Positions 56,907 to 64,000 of a stretch of 64,000 bases of DNA are shown in pieces. The stretch spans positions 1-64,000 of the forward strand of contig CANQRG010000006.1 of NCBI GenBank assembly GCA_947626165.1. The letters are read 5' to 3'. Under the pieces are notes generated by a model. That model was not told where the DNA came from and did no database searches. It was given only the letters and a program-made list of their open reading frames with translations. The DNA comes from an uncultured Clostridia bacterium (GTDB lineage Bacteria > Bacillota > Clostridia > Oscillospirales > Ruminococcaceae). The position numbers and the translations under genes are program-made. How positions within the stretch are numbered: position 1 is the stretch's first letter; every line of letters starts with the position of its first letter.

Positions 56907-57389
56907 ATGCAAAAGTTAGAGGAATGTAAAAAGGGTTCAGAGTTTTTTAAATTTATAGTGATAATGAAGAAATTTCACATACTTACATCATCATTTCACA
57001 GCTTACCTTTGAATGTATCCCACACAGATTTTCATACAATGTCTTATATTGTAAAAAGCGCTGAAGAAAATCCCAACGGAGCGAGTATGGGCGACTTAGC
57101 AAGAGAGCTTCAGATCTCACCGCCTGCGGTATCTAGGGCTATATCATCACTTGAAAACAGAGGTTACGTTAAGCGAACGACCGATATAAATAACAGAAGA
57201 AGCGTTACCGTCACTCCGACCATTGAAGGCATAACGGCAATGAATGAGGACAGAAAATTCTTTGAAAAAATCACAAAAAAGATATCCGCTGAAATGGGCG
57301 AAGAAAAGCTAAACGAGCTTGAAGCATTGCTAAAACAGCTTTACCAAACTGTAAATGACACTATAAAAGAGGAGTTATCACACATATGA
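56907..57389 (+). CDS. MarR family repressor
   Basis: ATG 56907 after GGAG gives 160 aa; the track's longer form starts inside the operator region. Winged helix: MSYIVKSAEENPNGASMGDLARELQISPPAVSRAISSLENRGYVKRTTDINNRRSVTVTPTIEG with the DxRxxx wing (DINNRRSV). Followed by a dimer helix. It overlaps the first ABC gene by 4 nt (ATGA), the standard layout of local drug-responsive control. Confidence 0.92.
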   Translation: MQKLEECKKGSEFFKFIVIMKKFHILTSSFHSLPLNVSHTDFHTMSYIVKSAEENPNGASMGDLARELQISPPAVSRAISSLENRGYVKRTTDINNRRSVTVTPTIEGITAMNEDRKFFEKITKKISAEMGEEKLNELEALLKQLYQTVNDTIKEELSHI

Positions 57390-59725
57390 AAAACATCTTA
57401 AAATACTTAAAAAAATACTGGTTCCAATGTATTTTTGTATTCGTTCTGCTGCTTGTTCAAGCCTATTGCGATTTGTCGCTGCCTGATTACACGTCAAAGA
57501 TAGTAGACACAGGAATACAAAACGAGGGAGTTGAAGCCGTTGCTCCAAAGATAATTACAGACAGCGATTTTAACAAGCTCGGCATATTTTTAAAGGAAAG
57601 CGAAATAAACTATATCAAAAAGTTTTACAAAAAGACGAATAGTCTTAATGACAAAGACATTCCTCTTAAAGAGAGTAAAGGTTCGTCTTATTATGTTTTA
57701 AACACAGATGAAAATAAGGATTTAAAAGCTCTTGAAAACACTTTTACAGAAGCTATGGTTGCCGTTACCGTTCTTGACAACGTAACAAAAGAGCAATTTG
57801 ATAAAATGGCTCAAAAAGTCACACAGCAAAACCCGTCAGCTAGTCAAGCTCCGGCTCAGAATATGACAAAAGAGCAAACAGACGCACTTATAAAAATTCA
57901 AGAAATGATGAGTGGAAAAAGTGGGTTCAATGCAATAGAGCTTTTCGGTTTGCAGGTAGAGGCAGGGGTAATGTCAAAAGACGACCTTATACTGATCAGA
58001 GATAAAATGTATGATACATACGGAGAAGATATGGCTGACTCCGTTGCTATAACCTACACCAAGCAAATATATTCAAATGCAGGAGTGGACCTAGACGAAC
58101 TCCAGCATAATTACCTGCTAAGCACAGGAGCAAAAATGCTTTTGCTCGCTTTACTTATGATGTCTGTATCAATAATTGTCGGATTGATCGCATCAAGAGT
58201 TTCAGCAGGACTTAGCGTCGATCTAAGAAGCAGTTTATTTAAGAAAGTAGTGTCCTTCTCGCATACCGAAATGGATAAGTTTTCAACCTCCTCTCTTATA
58301 ACAAGAAGCACTAACGACATTCAGCAGATTCAGATGGTCGTCGTTATGTTTTTGCGAATGATAGCCTATGCGCCTATTCTCGCTGTCGGCGGAATATTCA
58401 AGGTGCTTTCTACAACCGTTTCAATGACTTGGATAGTCGGCGTTGCAGTTGTTGCGGTTTTGTGTATAGTTATTGTACTGATGGCTGTCGCTATGCCCAA
58501 GTTTAAAATTATGCAAAGGCTTATAGACAATCTTAACCTTATCGCAAGAGAAATTCTCACAGGACTTCCCGTTATAAGAGCGTTCAGCAGGGAAAAATAT
58601 GAGGAGGATAGATTTGACAAAGCCAACATAAACTTAAAAAGCACTCAGCTTTTTACTAATCGGGTCATGTCGTTTATGATGCCGTCTATGATGCTTGTTA
58701 TGAACGCTGTTACCGTTTTGATTATCTGGGTAGCCGCAAAGCACATTGACAAAGGCACGCTTCAGGTCGGACAAATGACAGCTTTTATAACATATTCTAT
58801 GCAGATAATAATGTCATTTCTGATGCTTACGATGATTTCGGTAATGCTTCCTCGTGCTATAATTTCGGCTAACAGAGTGGAGGAGGTTCTTAAAACCGAG
58901 CCTGTCATAAAGGATAAAACTAACACGACTATGCAGAAAATTTCAAAAGCTGAAGTCAAGTTTAATAACGTCTGGTTTAAATACCCCGACGCTGACGAAT
59001 ATGTTTTAGAGGATATCGACCTCACAGCCAAACCTGGCGAAATAACTGCGTTTATAGGAAGTACGGGAAGCGGAAAGTCAACGCTTATCCACCTGATACC
59101 GAGATTTTACGATGTGACAAAGGGAAGCATAACCATAGACGGAATTGATATACGGGATATGTCACAAAGCGCACTCAGAAAGGATATCGGCTTTGTTCCG
59201 CAGAAGGGAACGCTTTTCTCTGGAACTATTGAATCAAATCTGCGTTTTGGCAATGAAAACGCCTCAGACGAACAAATCAAAAAAGCGGCGTCGATAGCTC
59301 AAGCAACTGAGTTTATTGAAGCAAAGCCCGATAAATACAAAAGCGAGATCGCTCAGGGCGGAGATAACGTGTCGGGTGGTCAAAAGCAGAGGCTTTCCAT
59401 TGCAAGGGCTATCGCAAAAGAACCGAAAATATTTATTTTTGACGACAGCTTTTCCGCTCTTGATTTTAAAACAGACGCAACGCTCAGAAAAGAGCTGCTA
59501 AAGAACATTTCAGACGCAACTGTATTTATCGTAGCACAGAGAATTTCAACTATTATGAATGCCGACCAGATAATCGTTCTTGACGAGGGTAAAATAGTCG
59601 GCAAGGGAACGCATAAAGAGCTTCTGGACACCTGCGACGTATACAAGCAAATTGCGTTATCACAGCTTTCACAAAGCGAGCTTGACAGCAGTACAGAAAA
59701 CGCTGATAGAAAGGAGGAAAAGTAG
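57386..59725 (+). CDS. ABC exporter half with degenerate NBD and large extracellular insert
   Basis: 779 aa. After the first span (~12-30) comes ~200 residues (40-240) with charged helices and QNPSASQAPAQN before the second span (TGAKMLLLALLMMSVSIIVGLIA). This is much longer than in ordinary half-transporters, so it is probably an extracytoplasmic domain. Then the membrane core and NBD: Walker A GSTGSGKSTLI, signature VSGGQKQRLSIARAI, and Walker B IFIFDDSFSALD, where D687 replaces the catalytic Glu. It pairs with the next gene as in LmrCD/BmrCD heterodimers. Confidence 0.92.
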   Translation: MKNILKYLKKYWFQCIFVFVLLLVQAYCDLSLPDYTSKIVDTGIQNEGVEAVAPKIITDSDFNKLGIFLKESEINYIKKFYKKTNSLNDKDIPLKESKGSSYYVLNTDENKDLKALENTFTEAMVAVTVLDNVTKEQFDKMAQKVTQQNPSASQAPAQNMTKEQTDALIKIQEMMSGKSGFNAIELFGLQVEAGVMSKDDLILIRDKMYDTYGEDMADSVAITYTKQIYSNAGVDLDELQHNYLLSTGAKMLLLALLMMSVSIIVGLIASRVSAGLSVDLRSSLFKKVVSFSHTEMDKFSTSSLITRSTNDIQQIQMVVVMFLRMIAYAPILAVGGIFKVLSTTVSMTWIVGVAVVAVLCIVIVLMAVAMPKFKIMQRLIDNLNLIAREILTGLPVIRAFSREKYEEDRFDKANINLKSTQLFTNRVMSFMMPSMMLVMNAVTVLIIWVAAKHIDKGTLQVGQMTAFITYSMQIIMSFLMLTMISVMLPRAIISANRVEEVLKTEPVIKDKTNTTMQKISKAEVKFNNVWFKYPDADEYVLEDIDLTAKPGEITAFIGSTGSGKSTLIHLIPRFYDVTKGSITIDGIDIRDMSQSALRKDIGFVPQKGTLFSGTIESNLRFGNENASDEQIKKAASIAQATEFIEAKPDKYKSEIAQGGDNVSGGQKQRLSIARAIAKEPKIFIFDDSFSALDFKTDATLRKELLKNISDATVFIVAQRISTIMNADQIIVLDEGKIVGKGTHKELLDTCDVYKQIALSQLSQSELDSSTENADRKEEK

Positions 59726-59726
59726 T

Positions 59727-61574
59727 ATGGCAGAAACAAGAAGAACGCCAATGCGCAGAGGACCGCACAGTGCGGGAAGAATGTCTTTTGAAAAAGCAAA
59801 AGACTTCAAGGGATCGATAATAAAGCTTATCGGATATATCGCCAAATACAAGGTCGGAATAATACTGGCTTTGGTCTTTGCTGTAGGCGGTACTGTATTT
59901 AACATAATTGGACCGAAAATCTCAGGTAAAGCCACGACTAAGCTATTTAACGGTCTTGTTGCAAAGATACAAGGTACTGGCGGAATTGACTTTGACGCTA
60001 TCAAGCGGCTTTTGCTTATTCTTTTGGGACTTTACTGCCTTTCTGCTGTTTTCTCCTTAATTCAAGGCTGGATAATGACAGGAATATCTCAGAAGATCGC
60101 CTACAGGCTAAGGCAGGAGCTTTCTCAAAAGCTCAACCGTCTGCCGATGAGCTTTTTTGACAAAAACACCAACGGAGAGATTCTCTCCCGCATAACAAAC
60201 GACGTTGATACTCTTTCTATGAACCTGAACCAAGCGGCAACACAGCTTATAACATCAGTCACAACGCTTATCGGAATACTTATAATGATGCTTTCAATAA
60301 GCGGCGTTATGACGCTTATTGCTCTCATAATGCTTCCTGTTTCGGCTATACTGATCATGCTTGTGGTGAAAAAATCACAGAAATTCTTTAAAGCCCAGCA
60401 GGATTATCTCGGACACATAAACGGTCAGGTAGAGGAGGTCTACAGCGGACACACGGTAGTAAAGGCATTTAACAGAGAGAAAGCTGTTATCAAGGAGTTT
60501 CGCCACACCAGCAACATACTCTACAAGGCAAGCTGGAGAGCGCAGTTTTTATCAGGTATGATGATGCCTATTATGCAGTTTGTGGGTAATCTCGGATATG
60601 TTGCCGTTTCGGTAAGCGGAGCATACCTTGCAGTAAAGGGTACTATCGAGGTCGGAGACATTCAGTCATTCATTCAGTATGTAAAGCAGTTCACCCAGCC
60701 TATTCAGCAGGTAGCGCAGGTTTCAAATATGCTTCAAGCGACTGCCGCCGCCGCAGAGAGAGTTTTTGAATTCTTAGAAGAACCCGAAGAATCACAGCTT
60801 GCTGAAAACCACGCCCCTGTTGACGCTTCATCGCTGAAGGGCAATGTTGAGTTTGATCACGTTTCATTCGGCTACACGCCTGATAAAATCATTATAAACG
60901 ACTTCTCAGCTAACATAAAAGAGGGTCAGAAGATAGCCATTGTAGGACCTACAGGTGCAGGAAAAACAACTATGGTCAAACTTATAATGAGGTTCTACGA
61001 CATAAATTCGGGCAGCATAAAAATAGACGGATATAACGTCCGTGACTTTGACCGAAGCGAGCTTAGAAAGGCGTTTGGAATGGTACTTCAGGATACATGG
61101 CTTTTCAAGGGCACTGTTATGGAGAACATTCGCTACGGACGGCTTGACGCTACTGATGAAGAAGTTATAGCCGCTGCGAAAGCCGCTCACGTTCACCACT
61201 TTATACAAACGCTCCCAAACGGTTATAATATGGAGCTTAACGAGGAAGCCTCCAACGTATCGGGAGGACAGAAACAGCTGCTTACCATAGCAAGGGCAAT
61301 CCTTGCCGACAACAAGATACTTATTCTTGACGAGGCTACCTCTTCGGTTGACACACGAACTGAAATAAGAATTCAAAAGGCTATGGATAACCTTATGAAG
61401 GGCAGAACGAGTTTTATCATAGCTCACAGGCTGTCCACGATAAAGGACGCCGATTTGATTTTAGTTATGAAAGACGGAGACATTGTCGAGCAGGGAAATC
61501 ACGACGAGCTTTTAGCTAAAAACGGTCTTTATGCCGAGCTATACAACTCGCAGTTTGAATCAGCCACAGCATAA
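59727..61574 (+). CDS. ABC exporter half with canonical NBD
   Basis: ATG 59727 after AAAGGAGG gives 616 aa. A basic N-tail (RRTPMRRGPHSAGRMSF) leads to six spans with no large insert. Walker A GPTGAGKTTMVKL, signature VSGGQKQLLTIARAI, Walker B ILILDEATSSVD with catalytic E536, and the H-loop IAHRLSTI are intact. With the degenerate partner it forms one active and one inactive ATP site. Probably exports a drug, peptide or lipid that MarR senses. The stop TAA is directly followed by repeat copy J. Confidence 0.94.
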   Translation: MAETRRTPMRRGPHSAGRMSFEKAKDFKGSIIKLIGYIAKYKVGIILALVFAVGGTVFNIIGPKISGKATTKLFNGLVAKIQGTGGIDFDAIKRLLLILLGLYCLSAVFSLIQGWIMTGISQKIAYRLRQELSQKLNRLPMSFFDKNTNGEILSRITNDVDTLSMNLNQAATQLITSVTTLIGILIMMLSISGVMTLIALIMLPVSAILIMLVVKKSQKFFKAQQDYLGHINGQVEEVYSGHTVVKAFNREKAVIKEFRHTSNILYKASWRAQFLSGMMMPIMQFVGNLGYVAVSVSGAYLAVKGTIEVGDIQSFIQYVKQFTQPIQQVAQVSNMLQATAAAAERVFEFLEEPEESQLAENHAPVDASSLKGNVEFDHVSFGYTPDKIIINDFSANIKEGQKIAIVGPTGAGKTTMVKLIMRFYDINSGSIKIDGYNVRDFDRSELRKAFGMVLQDTWLFKGTVMENIRYGRLDATDEEVIAAAKAAHVHHFIQTLPNGYNMELNEEASNVSGGQKQLLTIARAILADNKILILDEATSSVDTRTEIRIQKAMDNLMKGRTSFIIAHRLSTIKDADLILVMKDGDIVEQGNHDELLAKNGLYAELYNSQFESATA

Positions 61575-61698
61575 CCAGCGTGACGCTGGATGCTCTGCTG
61601 CCTTTGTGAAGTTTGAAAAATGTATTTACTTTGTACAACGGCAGGATTATTAATTGATAATTGACAAAAGCCAATGGATAGTTACAAGAAGCAAGAAG
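61575..61698 (+). repeat. Composite repeat, copy J
   Basis: Begins on the base after the ABC gene stop: stem CCAGCG-TGA-CGCTGG, TGCTCTGCTGCC, core AAGTTTGAAAAATG...CTTTGTACAACGGCAG (ends 61654), then AGAAGCAAGAAGC heptamers running into the terminator. Confidence 0.85.
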
Positions 61699-61732
61699 CG
61701 TCCGGAAATAATTCCGGACGCTGTTATTTTAC
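61697..61732. terminator. Bidirectional terminator
   Basis: AGCGTCCGGAA, 4-nt loop, TTCCGGACGCT then GTTATTTTA; shared by the ABC operon and the YfbR-like gene. Confidence 0.8.
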
Positions 61733-61742
61733 GCTATCAAAT

Positions 61743-62327
61743 TTACGTCTGCTTATCAAGGGTAAGTCCGTAAGACGGCATAAATTCCTCTAAGAATACG
61801 TCCGCCTCTTTGACATTAAGCTCTTTTATAATTTTCAATGTCGCACTCTCAGCGTCGCTGAAGTCTTTGTTTCCCATCTGTTTTTCCTCAACGCATTTGA
61901 TAAGCGCAGAAATTTTATCCGCCGCCTTCACAAGCTCCCAATGCTCGCTTTCACTTTCGTGTTTATAAAACAACGGCTCATAATCTTCTTTTATGTCATC
62001 AGGAAGATACGATAATAGCTGTCTGCTCGCATTGTTCTCTATTTCAGAGTAAGCAGACTTTATATTCTTATTATAATACTTAATGGGGGTAGGAAGATCG
62101 CCTGTGATTATTTCAGGCGTGTCGTGGTACATTGCCAATAGAGCGACCCTCTCAGGATTTACATTTCCGCCAAAGCGTTTGTTTCTCAAAACTGCCAAAA
62201 GATGTGCTATAAACGCAACCTCCAGCGAATGCTCGCTGATATTCTCAGTGACGGTGTTTCGCATAAGGCTCCAGCGATTTATATACTTCATTCTTGAAAT
62301 GATAGCAAAAAACTTACTGCTTTTCAT
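61743..62327 (-). CDS. yfbR: YfbR-like HD-domain 5'-nucleotidase
   Basis: ATG 62327 with AAGGCGG upstream gives 195 aa. HD residues appear as NISEHSLEVAFIAHLLA, LLAMYHDTPEIITGDLPTPIKY, and a late Asp in KAADKISALIKC. These match YfbR, which removes phosphate from deoxynucleoside monophosphates. Follows oadB by 32 nt in the same direction but is functionally unrelated. Confidence 0.9.
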   Translation of the reverse strand: MKSSKFFAIISRMKYINRWSLMRNTVTENISEHSLEVAFIAHLLAVLRNKRFGGNVNPERVALLAMYHDTPEIITGDLPTPIKYYNKNIKSAYSEIENNASRQLLSYLPDDIKEDYEPLFYKHESESEHWELVKAADKISALIKCVEEKQMGNKDFSDAESATLKIIKELNVKEADVFLEEFMPSYGLTLDKQT

Positions 62328-62358
62328 TTTCAATCCGCCTTTAATTCAAAGTTTTATA

Positions 62359-63567
62359 TTAATACGGAATAATACTTAACAGCACGCCTGCCGCAACAGC
62401 CGAACCTATAACTCCTGCAACATTAGGTCCCATTGCGTGCATAAGCAGGTAGTTTGTAGGGTTCTCCTGCTGACCTACCTTCTGTGACACTCTCGCAGCC
62501 ATTGGAACAGCAGATACTCCTGCCGAACCAATAAGCGGATTTACCTTTCCCTTTGTGAAAAAGCACATTATCTTTCCGAAAATCACTCCGCAGGCAGTAC
62601 CCAGACAGAATGCGGCAACGCCGAGAAGGATAACTCCCAAAAACTCCTTATTAACTATTTTGTCAGCAGTGGTTGTTGAGCCTACAGAAATGCCCAAGAA
62701 AATTGTGATAATATTCATAAGCTCGTTCTGAGCAGTTTTAACAAGTCTGTCGCAAACTCCGCTTTCTTTTAAAAGATTCCCTAGCATAAGCATACCTACC
62801 AACGGCGCCGCCGAAGGTACAAGCAGTGATATAACTATTGTAACAACTATCGGGAAAATGATTTTTTCCGTCTTTGAAACTGGTCTTAGCTGACCCATAA
62901 CGATAGAACGCTCTTTTCGGGTTGTAAGCGCTTTCATTATAGGTGGCTGAATGATAGGAACTAAAGCCATATAAGTATATGCCGCAAGAGCGATAGTACC
63001 TGTGTCTATTTTAAATCCGCCCGAAGAAAGCAACTTTGACGAAACGTAAATTGCCGTTGGTCCGTCAGCTCCGCCGATAATTGCAATAGAGCCTGCCTCA
63101 GCGGCAGAGAATCCAAGCAAAGCCGCTCCGATAAAGGTAAAGAATATTCCTCCCTGTGCTGCAGCGCCGAGCAAAAAGCTCTTTGGATTAGCAATTAAAG
63201 GCGCAAAGTCGGTCATAGCGCCTATTCCGAGAAATATCAGCGGCGGATAAAGCTGGAGCTTAACGCCCAAATAGAGTATGTCTAACAACCCTCCGTCGTG
63301 AAGCACCTTGCCAAAGTCTATCCCCTCTCCTGTTATTTTCCAAAGGTCGGGGTGGTACATTTCCGTAAAAGGCAGGTTTGTCAAAAGCATACCGAAAGCT
63401 ATTGGAAGTAAAAGCAGAGGCTCAAATCCCTTTGAAATAGCCAGATACATAAATATAAATGAAATGCCTATCATAATCAGCGATTTCCAGCCGCCGTCAG
63501 CGATAAAACCGGCAAAACCAGAGGTAGTCGCTAAATCTACAAGTGTGTCAAGAAACTTATCTATCAT
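62359..63567 (-). CDS. oadB: Na+-translocating decarboxylase beta subunit
   Basis: 402 aa, about ten spans. Family motifs: GIGAMTDFAPLIANPKSFLLGAAAQGGIFFTFIGAALLGF, IAIIGGADGPTAIYVSS (membrane Asp for Na+), SKTEKIIFPIVVTI and NPLIGSAGVSAVPMAARVSQ...NYLLMHAMGPNVAGVIGSAVAAG. The beta subunit couples decarboxylation of carboxybiotin to Na+ export. Oxaloacetate, methylmalonyl-CoA and glutaconyl-CoA enzymes share it, so the acid is open. The gamma subunit lies upstream; the alpha and biotin subunits are probably beyond the window. Confidence 0.93.
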   Translation of the reverse strand: MIDKFLDTLVDLATTSGFAGFIADGGWKSLIMIGISFIFMYLAISKGFEPLLLLPIAFGMLLTNLPFTEMYHPDLWKITGEGIDFGKVLHDGGLLDILYLGVKLQLYPPLIFLGIGAMTDFAPLIANPKSFLLGAAAQGGIFFTFIGAALLGFSAAEAGSIAIIGGADGPTAIYVSSKLLSSGGFKIDTGTIALAAYTYMALVPIIQPPIMKALTTRKERSIVMGQLRPVSKTEKIIFPIVVTIVISLLVPSAAPLVGMLMLGNLLKESGVCDRLVKTAQNELMNIITIFLGISVGSTTTADKIVNKEFLGVILLGVAAFCLGTACGVIFGKIMCFFTKGKVNPLIGSAGVSAVPMAARVSQKVGQQENPTNYLLMHAMGPNVAGVIGSAVAAGVLLSIIPY

Positions 63568-63585
63568 AGTTTGATTGTCCTTTCA

Positions 63586-63963
63586 TTAAAATGGGCGTGT
63601 GTTGTCCATAAGACCTGCGGCAGCCCATGCAGTTCTCTGAGGCTTAGCGGTCTTAATGCTTTTAATAGCAAGCCTTTTACCGCTTTTTTCACTCATATGT
63701 GCAATAGCCGCAGTAATAACCGCTACTATTTCTTCTTCTATGTTATCCTCTATTTCAAGAGCTGGCTTTATTGTCTCGACTTTAGGCATTGACGTATCAG
63801 CAGTTTTAACATTGTTTTTCAATTCCGCTTTTTTGTCGGCAGACTTTCTTCTAACCTTTGAAATAAGTCCGAACAATAACAGAATAACTACAAGCAAAAC
63901 AAGACCGATAAACACTACGGTTATTCCTGTTATTACAACAGACGCTACATATTCAAAGTTCAT
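63586..63963 (-). CDS. oadG: Decarboxylase gamma subunit (OadG family)
   Basis: ATG 63963 (MNFEYVASVVITG) with GGAGATG upstream gives 126 aa; the track's start 11 codons earlier lacks a ribosome site. One N-terminal span (VVITGITVVFIGLVLLVVILLLFGLI), a basic stretch, a linker and a C-terminal helical part (EEEIVAVITAAIAHMSEKSGKRLAIKSIKTAKPQRTAWAAAGLMDNTRPF) typical of OadG. It holds the complex together at the membrane. 18 nt before oadB. Confidence 0.88.
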   Translation of the reverse strand: MNFEYVASVVITGITVVFIGLVLLVVILLLFGLISKVRRKSADKKAELKNNVKTADTSMPKVETIKPALEIEDNIEEEIVAVITAAIAHMSEKSGKRLAIKSIKTAKPQRTAWAAAGLMDNTRPF

Positions 63964-64000
63964 ATCAACATCTCCAGCCAATAAGGAACTTAACAAATTC

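Noticed and set aside
59652-59726. 25-residue N-terminal extension of the second ABC exporter on the track.
   Set aside because: It overlaps the first ABC gene out of frame, and a much better ribosome site precedes ATG 59727.

Overview
The window looks like the chromosome of a low-GC, strictly anaerobic, Gram-positive Firmicute of the Clostridia, most like Ruminococcaceae/Oscillospiraceae. I infer this from the gene set: an NfnAB electron-bifurcating transhydrogenase, a biotin-dependent Na+ pump decarboxylase (beta and gamma subunits), formate-THF ligase, a PFL/UPF0210-ACT pair, a secreted GH5 glycosidase, and strong GGAGG ribosome sites with sigma-A-like promoters (TTGACA-N17-TATAAT). No rRNA, tRNA, CRISPR array or transposase gene was found. 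The species cannot be named from sequence alone.

Layout. 1-5.8 kb is the right end of an integrative element (prophage/ICE-like). It has a leftward run of small early genes (Cro-like HTH, two tiny membrane proteins, an excisionase-like HTH, a DUF7666-like protein, an AbrB-like regulator) and a divergent CI-like XRE repressor, with four copies of a CACT-N3-AGTG-type operator between them. It also has a 48-aa ORF behind a consensus promoter overlaid by a LexA-like box, a membrane-anchored Mrr-type nuclease, a secreted LRR/Fn3-like protein, and a tyrosine integrase split by a one-base frameshift. 5.8-17 kb: Fe/Mn superoxide dismutase, a zinc-ribbon membrane protein, a lipoprotein, UPF0210 plus ACT protein, a RelBE toxin-antitoxin pair, an IscR-like Rrf2 regulator, a secreted GH5 protein, a polysaccharide deacetylase, then 6-phosphofructokinase and class II aldolase. 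17-33 kb: QueT, an EF-G paralogue, a PflA-like radical SAM enzyme, histidinol phosphatase, an ECF S-component, DUF1015, RpiB, twin RHH proteins, TsaB/TsaE, formate-THF ligase, RsmE, UvrC and a CPA2 antiporter. 34.5-34.9 kb: a candidate type I toxin-antitoxin locus. 34.9-46 kb: NfnAB, an orphan adaptor lipoprotein, HemW, LepA, an RHH/XRE divergent module, a flippase, a PC4/YdbC protein and a ROK-type regulator. 46-56 kb: a leftward peptide-use cluster, oppA-BCDF followed by M24 and M20 peptidases and prephenate dehydrogenase. 56.8-61.6 kb: a MarR-controlled heterodimeric ABC exporter. 61.7-64 kb: a YfbR-like nucleotidase and the Na+-pump decarboxylase beta and gamma subunits.

Two signals are not explained by ordinary genes. 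The first is a composite intergenic repeat present about a dozen times. It consists of a small hairpin whose stem sequence differs from copy to copy while remaining complementary, then a roughly 48-bp CTGCC...GGCAG core, flanked by degenerate 7-bp tandem repeats (AGARRCA or its complement). It sits at gene 3' ends and in several cases supplies the stop codon or the last residues of the protein. The second is the 34.5-34.9 kb locus. A 27-aa hydrophobic ORF has a Shine-Dalgarno sequence locked in a perfect hairpin. A convergently transcribed small RNA carries 10 nt perfectly complementary to that ribosome site, and the two RNAs share an inverted-repeat 5' region.

All calls come from reading the sequence and the supplied ORF track. 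No database search or folding program was run.
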